In this document: positions 41,015-48,890 of the stretch, one piece after another
Numbering within the stretch: position 1 is the stretch's first letter
Layout of the letters: each line of letters begins with the position of its first letter
Source of the DNA: JANMJD01 sp031371195
GTDB taxonomy: Bacteria > Actinomycetota > Acidimicrobiia > Acidimicrobiales > Ilumatobacteraceae
Length of the DNA stretch: 64,000 nt
Direction of reading: 5' to 3'
Assembly: GCA_031371195.1 (NCBI GenBank)
Contig: JANMJD010000090.1
Span: forward strand, 1-64,000
Notes under the pieces: generated by a model
Told to the model about the DNA's origin: nothing
The model's input: only the letters and a program-made list of their open reading frames with translations
The model's database searches: none
Program-made: the position numbers and the translations under genes

Positions 41015-42265
41015 GTGGCCCTGATCGTTCAGAAGTATGGCGGCACCTCGGTGGCAGATCCCGACCGCATGCGGTCGGTGGCCGAGCACGTGGCGTTCAC
41101 CAAGCGCCACGGTGCCGATGTCGTCGTGGTCGTCTCGGCAATGGGCAAGTCGACCGACAACCTCATCCAATTGGCCAATTCGGTGTCCAGAACGCAGCCG
41201 GGCCGCGAGCTCGACATGCTGCTGACGACGGGCGAGCGGGTGTCGATGGCGCTGTTGTGCATGGCGTTGGCCGACCTCGGCGTCGAGGCCGTGAGCTTCA
41301 CCGGCAGTCAGGTGGGCATCGTGACCGACAATGTCCACGGCAAGGCCAAGATCCTCGAAGTCAAAGGCGATCGGGCCCGTGCCGCGCTGGCCGCGGGCAA
41401 GGTCTGTGTGGTCGCCGGATTCCAGGGCATCTCGACCGAACGCGAGATCACCACGCTCGGCCGCGGTGGTTCCGATACGACCGCCGTCGCCCTCGCCGCC
41501 GCCTTGGGTGCCGACGCCTGCGAGATCTACACCGACGTGACCGGGGTCTTCTCCGCCGATCCGCGCATCGTCCCCCAGGCCCGCAAGCTGCCCCGGATCA
41601 ACTTCGACGAGATGCTCGAAATGGCCGGAGCGGGCAGCAAGGTGCTCGCCCTGCGCTCGGTCGAGTTCGCCAGCAATCACAACGTCCCCCTCCACGTGCG
41701 ATCCAGTTTCACCTGGGAGCAGGGCACGTGGGTGACCAACGAGGAGCCAAACGTGGAAGACCCGATCGTCTCCGGCATCGTGCACGACGTCAACGAGTCG
41801 AAGGTCACCGTGCGCGCCGTCCCTGACCGGCCGGGTATCTCGGCGGCCCTGTTCGAACCGTTGGCCGAGGCCAACATCATCGTCGACATGATCGTTCAGA
41901 ACACGTCGAAGGACGGCACGACCGATATCTCGTTCACCGTACCCAAGGCCGACATGGCCGTGGCCGAACAGATCGTCGCCCGAGTCGCCGGAGAGATCGG
42001 GGCCGAAGGGGTCGATCACCAGACCGATATCGCCAAGGTCTCGATCGTCGGGGCCGGGATGAAGTCGAGTCCGGGTATCGCCGCCAAGATGTTCCGTGTG
42101 CTCGCCCACAATGACGTCAACATCACGATGATCTCGACGTCGACGATCCGCGTGTCGGTGGTCATCGACGCCACCGATACCGAAAAGGCGTGCCAGGCCC
42201 TCCATACGGCCTTCGGACTCGACAGCGGGCAGGCCTATTCGGCCCCATTGCCCGATCGGAAGTAA
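41015..42265 (+). CDS. lysC: Aspartokinase
   Basis: Phosphorylates aspartate in the first step of the lysine, threonine, methionine and diaminopimelate pathway. The 416-aa protein begins MALIVQKYGGTSVADPDRM, has MLLTTGERVSMALL, GRGGSDTTAVALAAALGADACEIYTDV GVFSADPRI segments, and two C-terminal ACT domains (from about residue 262; VRAVPDRPGISAALFEPLAEANI and VSIVGAGMKSSPGIAAKMF), so feedback control by Lys/Thr is expected. An internal ATG/GTG before the ACT region could give the separate beta subunit known in this family. asd is 5.4 kb downstream on the same strand. Confidence 0.95.
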   Translation: MALIVQKYGGTSVADPDRMRSVAEHVAFTKRHGADVVVVVSAMGKSTDNLIQLANSVSRTQPGRELDMLLTTGERVSMALLCMALADLGVEAVSFTGSQVGIVTDNVHGKAKILEVKGDRARAALAAGKVCVVAGFQGISTEREITTLGRGGSDTTAVALAAALGADACEIYTDVTGVFSADPRIVPQARKLPRINFDEMLEMAGAGSKVLALRSVEFASNHNVPLHVRSSFTWEQGTWVTNEEPNVEDPIVSGIVHDVNESKVTVRAVPDRPGISAALFEPLAEANIIVDMIVQNTSKDGTTDISFTVPKADMAVAEQIVARVAGEIGAEGVDHQTDIAKVSIVGAGMKSSPGIAAKMFRVLAHNDVNITMISTSTIRVSVVIDATDTEKACQALHTAFGLDSGQAYSAPLPDRK

Positions 42266-42300
42266 GCGTCACCATCTCCGAACGCGTACCCTCTCGTATC

Positions 42301-43137
42301 GTGTCGAAACGCCGCCCGCAACTCGCCCCCTGGCGCACCGCGGGCCGGGTGTCCGAGGAGCAGCACACCGCCGACGACGTGGTGCGCGAGACGGGCTGGG
42401 TGTTCAACAACGAAACCGGTGAGCACCTCACCCTCGCCGAGTTCGTCGCCACGGGCACCGAGGAGGTCGGCTACTACTGCCACTACCTCGGGCTGTTCTG
42501 GGGTGAGCATGCCGCCGGGCGCACGTTCGTCGAGATCGGTTCGGGCATCGGCAGGATGACCGCCGCCCTCACTCAGCACTACGACCAGGTGGTGGCCTGC
42601 GACCTCGACGGGGCGTTTCTGGAGCGCTGCCGTGAAACGGTCGCCCAACACGGCCGGATCGACCGCCTCCGCACCGTGCACATGCCCGACGGCCGCAGCC
42701 TGCCGACGATCGACGATGCCAGCGCCGATGTGGTGTTCTCCTACATCACCTTGCAGCACTGCGAACAGGACACGGCGACCGCGCTGATCCACGAGGCGAT
42801 TCGAACGGTGAAGCCGGGGGGTCGAGTAGCGCTCAACTTCCGCACCTGGACGGGCCGCGATGCCTTGCTCTTCCCGCTGGGCGCGCTCGTTCGGTTCAGC
42901 TGGCGAGTCGTGCCCAGCCGGTTCCGGCCGCCGCGGCTGGTGACCCGGATCGGATGGCAGGCCAACCGTCTGGGACCGCACGACGTCGTCCCGATGCTGC
43001 AGCGCCGATATCCCGATCTCGCCCTCACGCTGGTCTTTCAATCCGACAAACGGTCGTCGACCCTCAAGTCGCCGATTCCGGTGCACCGCCTCAGTGGGGT
43101 GCATCCGAGCCACTGGTGGCTCGTCGTTCAGCGATAG
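42301..43137 (+). CDS. Class I SAM-dependent methyltransferase, 278 aa
   Basis: A methyltransferase with the SAM-binding motif FVEIGSGIGRMTAALTQ near residue 76, acidic strand VVACDLDGAFLERC, and VVFSYITLQHCEQDTATALIHEAIRTVKPGGRVALNFRTW (motifs for the second half of the Rossmann fold). The C-terminal ~80 residues (ALLFPLGALVRFSWRVVPSRFRPPRLVTRIG) are family-specific and give no substrate clue. GTG 42301 is used, 35 bp after lysC. It could be cotranscribed with lysC, but no functional link is apparent. Confidence 0.8.
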   Translation: MSKRRPQLAPWRTAGRVSEEQHTADDVVRETGWVFNNETGEHLTLAEFVATGTEEVGYYCHYLGLFWGEHAAGRTFVEIGSGIGRMTAALTQHYDQVVACDLDGAFLERCRETVAQHGRIDRLRTVHMPDGRSLPTIDDASADVVFSYITLQHCEQDTATALIHEAIRTVKPGGRVALNFRTWTGRDALLFPLGALVRFSWRVVPSRFRPPRLVTRIGWQANRLGPHDVVPMLQRRYPDLALTLVFQSDKRSSTLKSPIPVHRLSGVHPSHWWLVVQR

Positions 43138-43149
43138 CCGCGCTCGCGG

Positions 43150-44454
43150 TCATGCATCGCGGCCGCTCGCCGAACGGCACAGACGCGTGAGCGGACGGGC
43201 GAAGAACGCCACGGCGGTCACCTGCACGGCGGCCGCCACGAGGAACGGGGCGCGCAACGACACCTGTTCGGCCAGCACACCGCCGCTGATCGCCCCGAGC
43301 GGTACGACACCGAAGATGCACCAGCGGATGATGTTGCCCACCCGGCCGAGCAGGTGCCCGGGTACCCGACGTTGGCGCAGCGTCATGCTCGACACGTTCC
43401 CGAGCATGACGGCGATCGCTTCGACGGCCAGTCCGACGCCGGCCACCACGCCGCTGGTCGTGAAACCGATGAGGGCGTAACCGCCGCCGGCGACCAATGC
43501 GGCCAGCGACAGGGTCAGGGCCGGACCGCAGCGCCGATCGACCCGCCCCGCAGCCACACCTCCGACGATGCTCCCGATCGACGTGCAACCCAGCAGCAGC
43601 CCGTAGCCGGCGCTTCCGAGGCCGAATGTGCGCAGTGCACTGAGCACCAGCGTCGAGAGCACCATGGCCTGGCAGAACGCGAGGATGGCGATCACCCCGG
43701 CCAGCAGCATCAACAGCTGGTCAGCACGAAAGTGCCGCCATCCGTCGCGGACCTCGGCGCGTAGCGTGGAGCGCACCGCGGACAGGGATGGCGACACTGA
43801 TGGCGACATCGACGGCGGGAGAGGCGGCGGTACCGGCGGGGACGATGGCACCGGCCGAGGCGTCGCCTCGACCCGGCGGGGAATGGCTACGGCGATCAAC
43901 GCCGCTGACACCAGGAAACTGATTCCGTCGGTGATCAAGGGAGCGGCGATCGCCACGCCGAAGAGCACCCCGCCAACCGCTGGTCCGATGGTCTGCTCCG
44001 AGGCGGTCTCGGCCGCCAGCAGATAGCCATTGGCCCGGCCGAGTTGTTCGTCAGGCACCAGCCTCGGAAGTTCCACGCTGGCCGCCGCGCTGAACGCCGT
44101 CTGACCCAGGCCCAGGGCGAAGACTGTGAGATACAGCAGCGGGAGCGACTGTCGGCCGATCAGTACGACCACCGCCAGCAGGACGAGCACCGTCGCCCGG
44201 AAGATCTCGATCGAGAACATCAGCCGACGACGATCGAGTCGGTCGGCAAGTGCACCGGCCGGCAGCCCGGCTACCAGCCAGGGCAGCGCAGCGGCCATCG
44301 AAATGCCCGACACCAGTCGAGGATCGGTGGTCAATCGCGCGGCAAGTAGCGGAAATGCTACGAGAACGACGCCGTCGCCCAGACCGGAGGTCAATGTTGC
44401 CGACCAGAGGGTCCAAAAGGGCCGTCCCAATGAGTAATTGGGTCGCTTGGCCAT
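43150..44454 (-). CDS. MFS transporter (EntS/MdfA-type drug or siderophore exporter)
   Basis: A ~434-aa, 12-helix permease of the major facilitator superfamily. GDGVVLVAFPLLAARLT, LPWLVAGLPAGALADRLDRRRLM (the motif-A loop between helices 2 and 3), GQTAFSAAASVELPRLVP and NGYLLAAETASEQTIGPAVGGVLFG resemble the EntS-type (MFS_3/enterobactin exporter) subgroup. A Pro/Ser-rich cytoplasmic loop separates the two six-helix halves. The start is uncertain: ATG 44454 (MAKRPNYSLGRP) is preferred to GTG 44487. Convergent with the methyltransferase gene, 12 bp apart. Confidence 0.88.
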   Translation of the reverse strand: MAKRPNYSLGRPFWTLWSATLTSGLGDGVVLVAFPLLAARLTTDPRLVSGISMAAALPWLVAGLPAGALADRLDRRRLMFSIEIFRATVLVLLAVVVLIGRQSLPLLYLTVFALGLGQTAFSAAASVELPRLVPDEQLGRANGYLLAAETASEQTIGPAVGGVLFGVAIAAPLITDGISFLVSAALIAVAIPRRVEATPRPVPSSPPVPPPLPPSMSPSVSPSLSAVRSTLRAEVRDGWRHFRADQLLMLLAGVIAILAFCQAMVLSTLVLSALRTFGLGSAGYGLLLGCTSIGSIVGGVAAGRVDRRCGPALTLSLAALVAGGGYALIGFTTSGVVAGVGLAVEAIAVMLGNVSSMTLRQRRVPGHLLGRVGNIIRWCIFGVVPLGAISGGVLAEQVSLRAPFLVAAAVQVTAVAFFARPLTRLCRSASGRDA

Positions 44455-44487
44455 GCTGGATAGTCGGTGAGGCGCGCGAGAATGCAC

Positions 44488-45028
44488 CTATGACGACCCG
44501 ACGCGCCCCGACGACGGTCGTAGAGGGAACGACACGTCGTGCCGACATCGATCTGGACGCAGATCGATGCACCATGCAGGCAACGAACGTCTACTCACAA
44601 CAGGTACCGACACTCGAGACGGTACCGATGAGAGTACATACGACCACGGCAGCGAGTTTCGCAGGTCGAACCACACGGTGTCGACCCGTCGACCAATCCT
44701 GGCGGATGGCAGCGTAGGTCGTGCGATGAGGTTCTTCGACGAAAATATGTGGCAAACAAGCGTCACGTTCGCATTGCTTGCAAGTCAATTGAGGCATAGA
44801 CAACGTTCAGGCCGTTCTCGCCAAAGAAACCGACATGAACACCAACAGAAATGCGCCTCGGTCAGCAGAGGACCGAGATCAGCGCCAAGCTCCACCCTTC
44901 ATTCGAACACACCTCCTTTCTCTCACTAAAGAGTTAACGGGCAGCCAAATACCACGCAGAGAGATCAATGCGCTACTCACAGTATAGCAGGCCGAACGGC
45001 CCATACGAAACGGAAAGCTGAGAATTTC
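44488..45028. other. 541-bp intergenic stretch, AT-richer, with hairpins; no gene supported
   Basis: No convincing gene was found here. The stretch is AT-richer than the rest, particularly from 44720 to 45028. It holds a perfect 9-bp inverted repeat (CATCGATCT at 44546-44554, AGATCGATG at 44561-44569) and a 7-bp one (GGTACCG at 44603-44609, CGGTACC at 44620-44626). Several A/T runs near 44930-45010 could be promoters for the GGDEF-EAL gene. Its sequence does not match the c-di-GMP-I riboswitch pattern I know. Confidence 0.6.
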
Positions 45029-47587
45029 ATGACCCGAGCGCCGCGGGCGGCGTCCACAAAGGTCTGGCTGTTGATCGTCGGCATCTCCTTCACGGCCGCC
45101 GTGCTCTGGGTAGTCGTCGCCGGCATGCCGGCGACTGCGAGGACTTCGGGGATTTCGTGGATCATTCTGGCCGCTGCATTTGCGGTGGTGGAACGGCTCG
45201 ACGCCCGCATCGAGATCGGTGGTGAGACACATACGATCAACGCCGCCGACGCGTTGCTGGTCATCGGTCTGGCCTATCTCCCACCCCTTCCGCTGCTGGC
45301 GGCGCGCGCGCTCGGCGACATCCTCGGCACGCTGATTTGGCACCGCTCCGCCGTGCAAAAAGCCGCGTTCAACCTCGCCAATCGGGTCCTCGAGTGCGGC
45401 GTGGCGTATTCCGTGTACACCCTGGTCATCCACGGGGCCAGCCCGGTGACCGGATGGGGATGGGCTGCGGCATTCGCAGGGATATTCGCGGCAAGTCCCG
45501 TGAGCTACATCACCATCACCGCGGCGATCTCGCTCAACACCGGCAAGTTCAGCGGGTCGCTCAAGGAGTTGGCCCTGCAGGTGGCGATCATGGCCTGCAA
45601 TGTCGTGATGGGTCTCGTAGCCGTCAACGTCCTGTGGGTCGACAAGCGCGGCGCATGGTTGATCATCACCGGCTTCCTGATCGCCTCGATCGGGTACCGC
45701 GCCTACATGAAGACCCGCGACCGGTTGAGCAGCCTCACCTCGCTGGAACGATTCGCCTCGCAACTCGCCGGCGAGACCGAATCGGCCGTCGTCGTCGAGC
45801 GAACCCTGCGCAACGTCGCAGAACTGCTGCGGGCCGGAGAGGTCCGCCTGGTCCGCAACGTCGCAGACGGTGTCAAGGTGCAACGACTCGATAACGACGA
45901 CGAGGTGGTGACCGAGATCTTTCATGCCGACGAGATCCCGGCCCCGTTCGCCGCCCTGATCGCCCGCAGCCGGGGACTGCTGGTCGCCAACGGCGACCAC
46001 TCATCGAGCGACCGGAGCATCGTCGACCAACTCGGCTGGTCGGACCTCGTGAGCGCGCCGGTGCCCGTCGACGGCGAGTCATCCGGGGTGCTGATCGCCG
46101 GCAACCGACTGGCCGAACAGAGCACATTCGATGACAACGATCTCCATCTGCTCGACACGTTCGCCTCGAACACGTCCGTGGCGCTCCGGGTCGGCGAACT
46201 CGTCGACCAGCTGCGTGCCCAGGCCCTGGAGAAGGAACATCAATCCCGCCACGACGCGCTCACGAAGCTGCCCAACCGAATGGTGGCCGACGAGCGGTTG
46301 CGTCAACTCCTCCCTCACGCCACCGAGGAGTTGATGGTCGCAGTGATGTTCATGGACCTCGATCGTTTCAAAGAGGTCAACGACGCGCTCGGTCACCACG
46401 TCGGCGACGAACTGCTGCGTGAGGTCGCCAACCGCCTGCGTCAGGTCGTCGGACGACGGGGCACCGTCGCCCGCCTCGGCGGTGACGAGTTTGCCGTCAT
46501 CATCCCGGGTGTGGTCGATGTCGACGAGTTGACGACCTTGGCGACGAATCTGCGGGCCAACCTTGCCAAGCAGGTGATCATCGACCGTCTGGGTCTCAGC
46601 CCTCTGGCCAGCGTGGGCATCGCCTTGGCTCCGCATGACGGCACCGATGCCCGATCACTGTTCCAACGGGCCGACGTGGCGATGTACGCCGCCAAGAGTC
46701 GGCGGACGGGGTTCGAGTACTACGACCCCCGATTCGACAAGGCCAGCACCCGCACCCTCAGCCTGACCGCTGATCTGCGAACGGCCCTCGCCACCGATCA
46801 GCTGCAATTGCACTACCAACCCCAGGCCACGCTTGACGGTCGGATCGTGGCGATCGAAGCGCTCGCCCGCTGGCCGCATCCGCGCTACGGCTCCGTGCCG
46901 CCCGAGGAATTCGTCATGGTCGCCGAGCAGCACGGCCTGATCCACATCCTGACCCGGTGGGCGCTGTCGACCGCACTTGCCGATCTGGTCGAGCTGCGGG
47001 CCACGTATCCCGACCTGCGGGTGTCGGTCAACATGTCGGCTCGCGACCTGATGGATCTCAGCTTCCCGAGCGATGTCGAAGCAATGCTTCGGTCCGCCAA
47101 TCTCGCCCCGGATGTGCTCACCCTGGAACTCACCGAGTCCCAGATGCTGTCGGACCGCCGACGCAGCATCGAGATGCTCGGCCGTCTGCGGGCGCTCGGC
47201 GTGCGCATCGCCGTCGACGACTTCGGCACGGGTCAGTCGTCGCTGGCCTACCTGAAGAGCCTGCCGATCCACGAGGTGAAGATCGACCGCTCGTTCGTCT
47301 TCTCGATGGCCGCCAACCACGACGATTCGGTCATCGTCCGGTCGATCATCGACATGGCCCACAACCTGGGACTCGAGGCGGTTGCCGAAGGCGTCGAGGA
47401 CGCCGAGGTGTGGCGGATGCTCGGTGAACGAGGATGCGATTCGGCCCAGGGTTATTACATCACCCCGGGCCTGCCCATGCGTGAACTGGCCCGGTGGTTG
47501 GACGCTCGCCACGTGGCTGCCCAGCAGGCCGACGATGACGGCAGCCCCATCGCCTCAGTGATCAGGCTCGTTCCACGCGCCAGCTGA
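45029..47587 (+). CDS. Membrane GGDEF-EAL protein with GAF domain (c-di-GMP turnover)
   Basis: An 852-aa sensor-type enzyme. The N-terminal ~225 residues have six to seven membrane helices. Next is a GAF-like domain (~235-395), then GGDEF (RHDALTKLPNR near 403, RLGGDEFAVI near 480 with the intact active loop), and EAL (near 600; VAIEALARWPHP, NMSARDLMD, LTLELTESQM, AVDDFGTGQSSLAYL, EGVEDAE). Both catalytic motifs are intact, so it may make and degrade c-di-GMP, with the membrane and GAF parts choosing which. The only gene after a 541-bp non-coding stretch; the start is at ATG 45029. Confidence 0.92.
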   Translation: MTRAPRAASTKVWLLIVGISFTAAVLWVVVAGMPATARTSGISWIILAAAFAVVERLDARIEIGGETHTINAADALLVIGLAYLPPLPLLAARALGDILGTLIWHRSAVQKAAFNLANRVLECGVAYSVYTLVIHGASPVTGWGWAAAFAGIFAASPVSYITITAAISLNTGKFSGSLKELALQVAIMACNVVMGLVAVNVLWVDKRGAWLIITGFLIASIGYRAYMKTRDRLSSLTSLERFASQLAGETESAVVVERTLRNVAELLRAGEVRLVRNVADGVKVQRLDNDDEVVTEIFHADEIPAPFAALIARSRGLLVANGDHSSSDRSIVDQLGWSDLVSAPVPVDGESSGVLIAGNRLAEQSTFDDNDLHLLDTFASNTSVALRVGELVDQLRAQALEKEHQSRHDALTKLPNRMVADERLRQLLPHATEELMVAVMFMDLDRFKEVNDALGHHVGDELLREVANRLRQVVGRRGTVARLGGDEFAVIIPGVVDVDELTTLATNLRANLAKQVIIDRLGLSPLASVGIALAPHDGTDARSLFQRADVAMYAAKSRRTGFEYYDPRFDKASTRTLSLTADLRTALATDQLQLHYQPQATLDGRIVAIEALARWPHPRYGSVPPEEFVMVAEQHGLIHILTRWALSTALADLVELRATYPDLRVSVNMSARDLMDLSFPSDVEAMLRSANLAPDVLTLELTESQMLSDRRRSIEMLGRLRALGVRIAVDDFGTGQSSLAYLKSLPIHEVKIDRSFVFSMAANHDDSVIVRSIIDMAHNLGLEAVAEGVEDAEVWRMLGERGCDSAQGYYITPGLPMRELARWLDARHVAAQQADDDGSPIASVIRLVPRAS

Positions 47588-47643
47588 TCCGGAACGAAAA
47601 AACCCAGGCCACAGCCGGAATGTGCCCGGGTAACCTGTAGCCC

Positions 47644-48675
47644 ATGCGCGTAGGAGTCGTAGGAGCAACAGGTCAGGTCGGCGGGGTCATGCGGGCGCTG
47701 CTCGAGCAGCGGAACTTCCCGCTTACCGAGGTGCGGTTCTTCGCCTCGGCCCGTTCAGCGGGGCGCAGCATCCCCTTCGCCGGACGCAACATCGTCGTCG
47801 AGGACGCCGAGGTGGCCGACCCGTCAGGTCTCGACATCGCCCTGTTCTCGGCCGGCGCCTCCTCGTCGAGGCTGCTTGCTCCCAAGTTCACCGCCGCAGG
47901 CGCAGTCGTGATCGACAACTCGTCCGCCTTCCGTATGGACCCCGACGTCCCCCTAGTGGTCTGCGAGGTCAATCCCCACAGACTCGACTCGTTGCCCAAG
48001 GGCATAGTCGCCAACCCCAACTGCACGACGATGGCGGCCATGCCCGTGCTCAAGCCGTTGCACGTCGAAGCAGGCCTCGTCCGACTGGTCGCCAGCACGT
48101 ATCAGGCGGTCAGCGGCGCCGGCCTCGTCGGCGTCGAGGAACTCGACGAACAGGCCCGCAAGGTGGTCGACGGCGCAACGGCGTTGACCTACGACGGCGG
48201 TGCCGTCGACTTTCCCGCGCCGCACAAGTTCGCTCAGGTCATCGCCTTCAACGTCCTCCCCTTCGCCGGCAGCCTCGTCGATGACGGCTCCGACGAGACC
48301 GACGAGGAGCAGAAACTGCGCAACGAGACCCGCAAGATCCTCGAGATCCCCGACCTTCGCGTGAGCGGCACATGCGTGCGTGTTCCGGTGTTCACGGGGC
48401 ACTCGTTGTCGATCAACGCCGAGTTCGCCCGCCCGATCACGGCGACCCGGGCGCGTGAGCTCCTGTCGGTCGCGCCGGGGGTGGCGATGGTCGACGTGCC
48501 GACGCCGCTGATGGCCGCCGGTCAGGACCCGAGCTATGTCGGTCGGATCCGCCAGGACTCCTCTGTCGACGGTCACCGCGGGCTCGCCCTGTTCTTGAGC
48601 AACGACAACCTCCGCAAGGGCGCCGCGCTCAACGCCATCCAGATCGCCGAAGAACTCCTGCGCCGGCGCGCCTGA
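47644..48675 (+). CDS. asd: Aspartate-semialdehyde dehydrogenase
   Basis: Reduces aspartyl phosphate to aspartate semialdehyde, the step after aspartokinase. The 343-aa protein begins MRVGVVGATGQVGGVMRALL (NADP-binding), has FSAGASSSRLLAPKF, VIDNSSAFRMDPDVPLVV, the catalytic Cys in ANPNCTTMAAM (~126), STYQAVSGAG, and the C-terminal GTCVRVPVFTGHSLSINAEF with its active His. All catalytic positions are intact. The TAG codon lies three bases before the ATG; no clear Shine-Dalgarno sequence is seen, so translation may be leader-poor. Confidence 0.96.
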   Translation: MRVGVVGATGQVGGVMRALLEQRNFPLTEVRFFASARSAGRSIPFAGRNIVVEDAEVADPSGLDIALFSAGASSSRLLAPKFTAAGAVVIDNSSAFRMDPDVPLVVCEVNPHRLDSLPKGIVANPNCTTMAAMPVLKPLHVEAGLVRLVASTYQAVSGAGLVGVEELDEQARKVVDGATALTYDGGAVDFPAPHKFAQVIAFNVLPFAGSLVDDGSDETDEEQKLRNETRKILEIPDLRVSGTCVRVPVFTGHSLSINAEFARPITATRARELLSVAPGVAMVDVPTPLMAAGQDPSYVGRIRQDSSVDGHRGLALFLSNDNLRKGAALNAIQIAEELLRRRA

Positions 48676-48703
48676 TCACGCGACCGGCCCACGGCATCCG
48701 AAT

Positions 48704-48775
48704 CATCGGGCAACTGGGTCAGCGGGTATCCGGGTCAGTGGGCGACTGAGTCATTCGGCGGATTCTTGCCCGATG
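48704..48775. repeat. 72-bp stretch bounded by perfect 10-bp inverted repeats
   Basis: CATCGGGCAA (48704-48713) and TTGCCCGATG (48766-48775) are perfect inverse copies, 28 bp after the asd stop. Between them GGGTCAG occurs twice. It may be a long-armed terminator or RNA fold for asd; its total length is like that of the two palindromic elements near sucD but the arm sequences differ. Confidence 0.55.
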
Positions 48776-48890
48776 TTGGGAACCTGGGGAGGCGCTTGTA
48801 GGTCGTACCACCAGACTTGCAGAAGTATTCAACCCATCGTGAACGTGTCACCACGTTACGTCGATGGATGGGCAGCTGAGGTGATGCGGA

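Noticed and set aside
44490..44717. 75-codon plus-strand frame (MTTRRAPTTVVEG...) in the non-coding stretch
   Set aside because: Codon third positions are mixed, no ribosome binding site or family likeness is seen, and two inverted repeats run through it.
44591..44803. 70-codon minus-strand frame with several Cys
   Set aside because: No start-site signal or recognised motif; codon use unlike neighbouring genes.
44700..45028. c-di-GMP-I riboswitch before the GGDEF-EAL gene
   Set aside because: The conserved core sequence and helix arrangement could not be found on the plus strand.
47600..47633. Terminator after the GGDEF-EAL gene
   Set aside because: The hairpin (ACCCAGGC/GCCCGGGT) has its A-run on the wrong side for plus-strand termination, and no minus-strand gene needs it.
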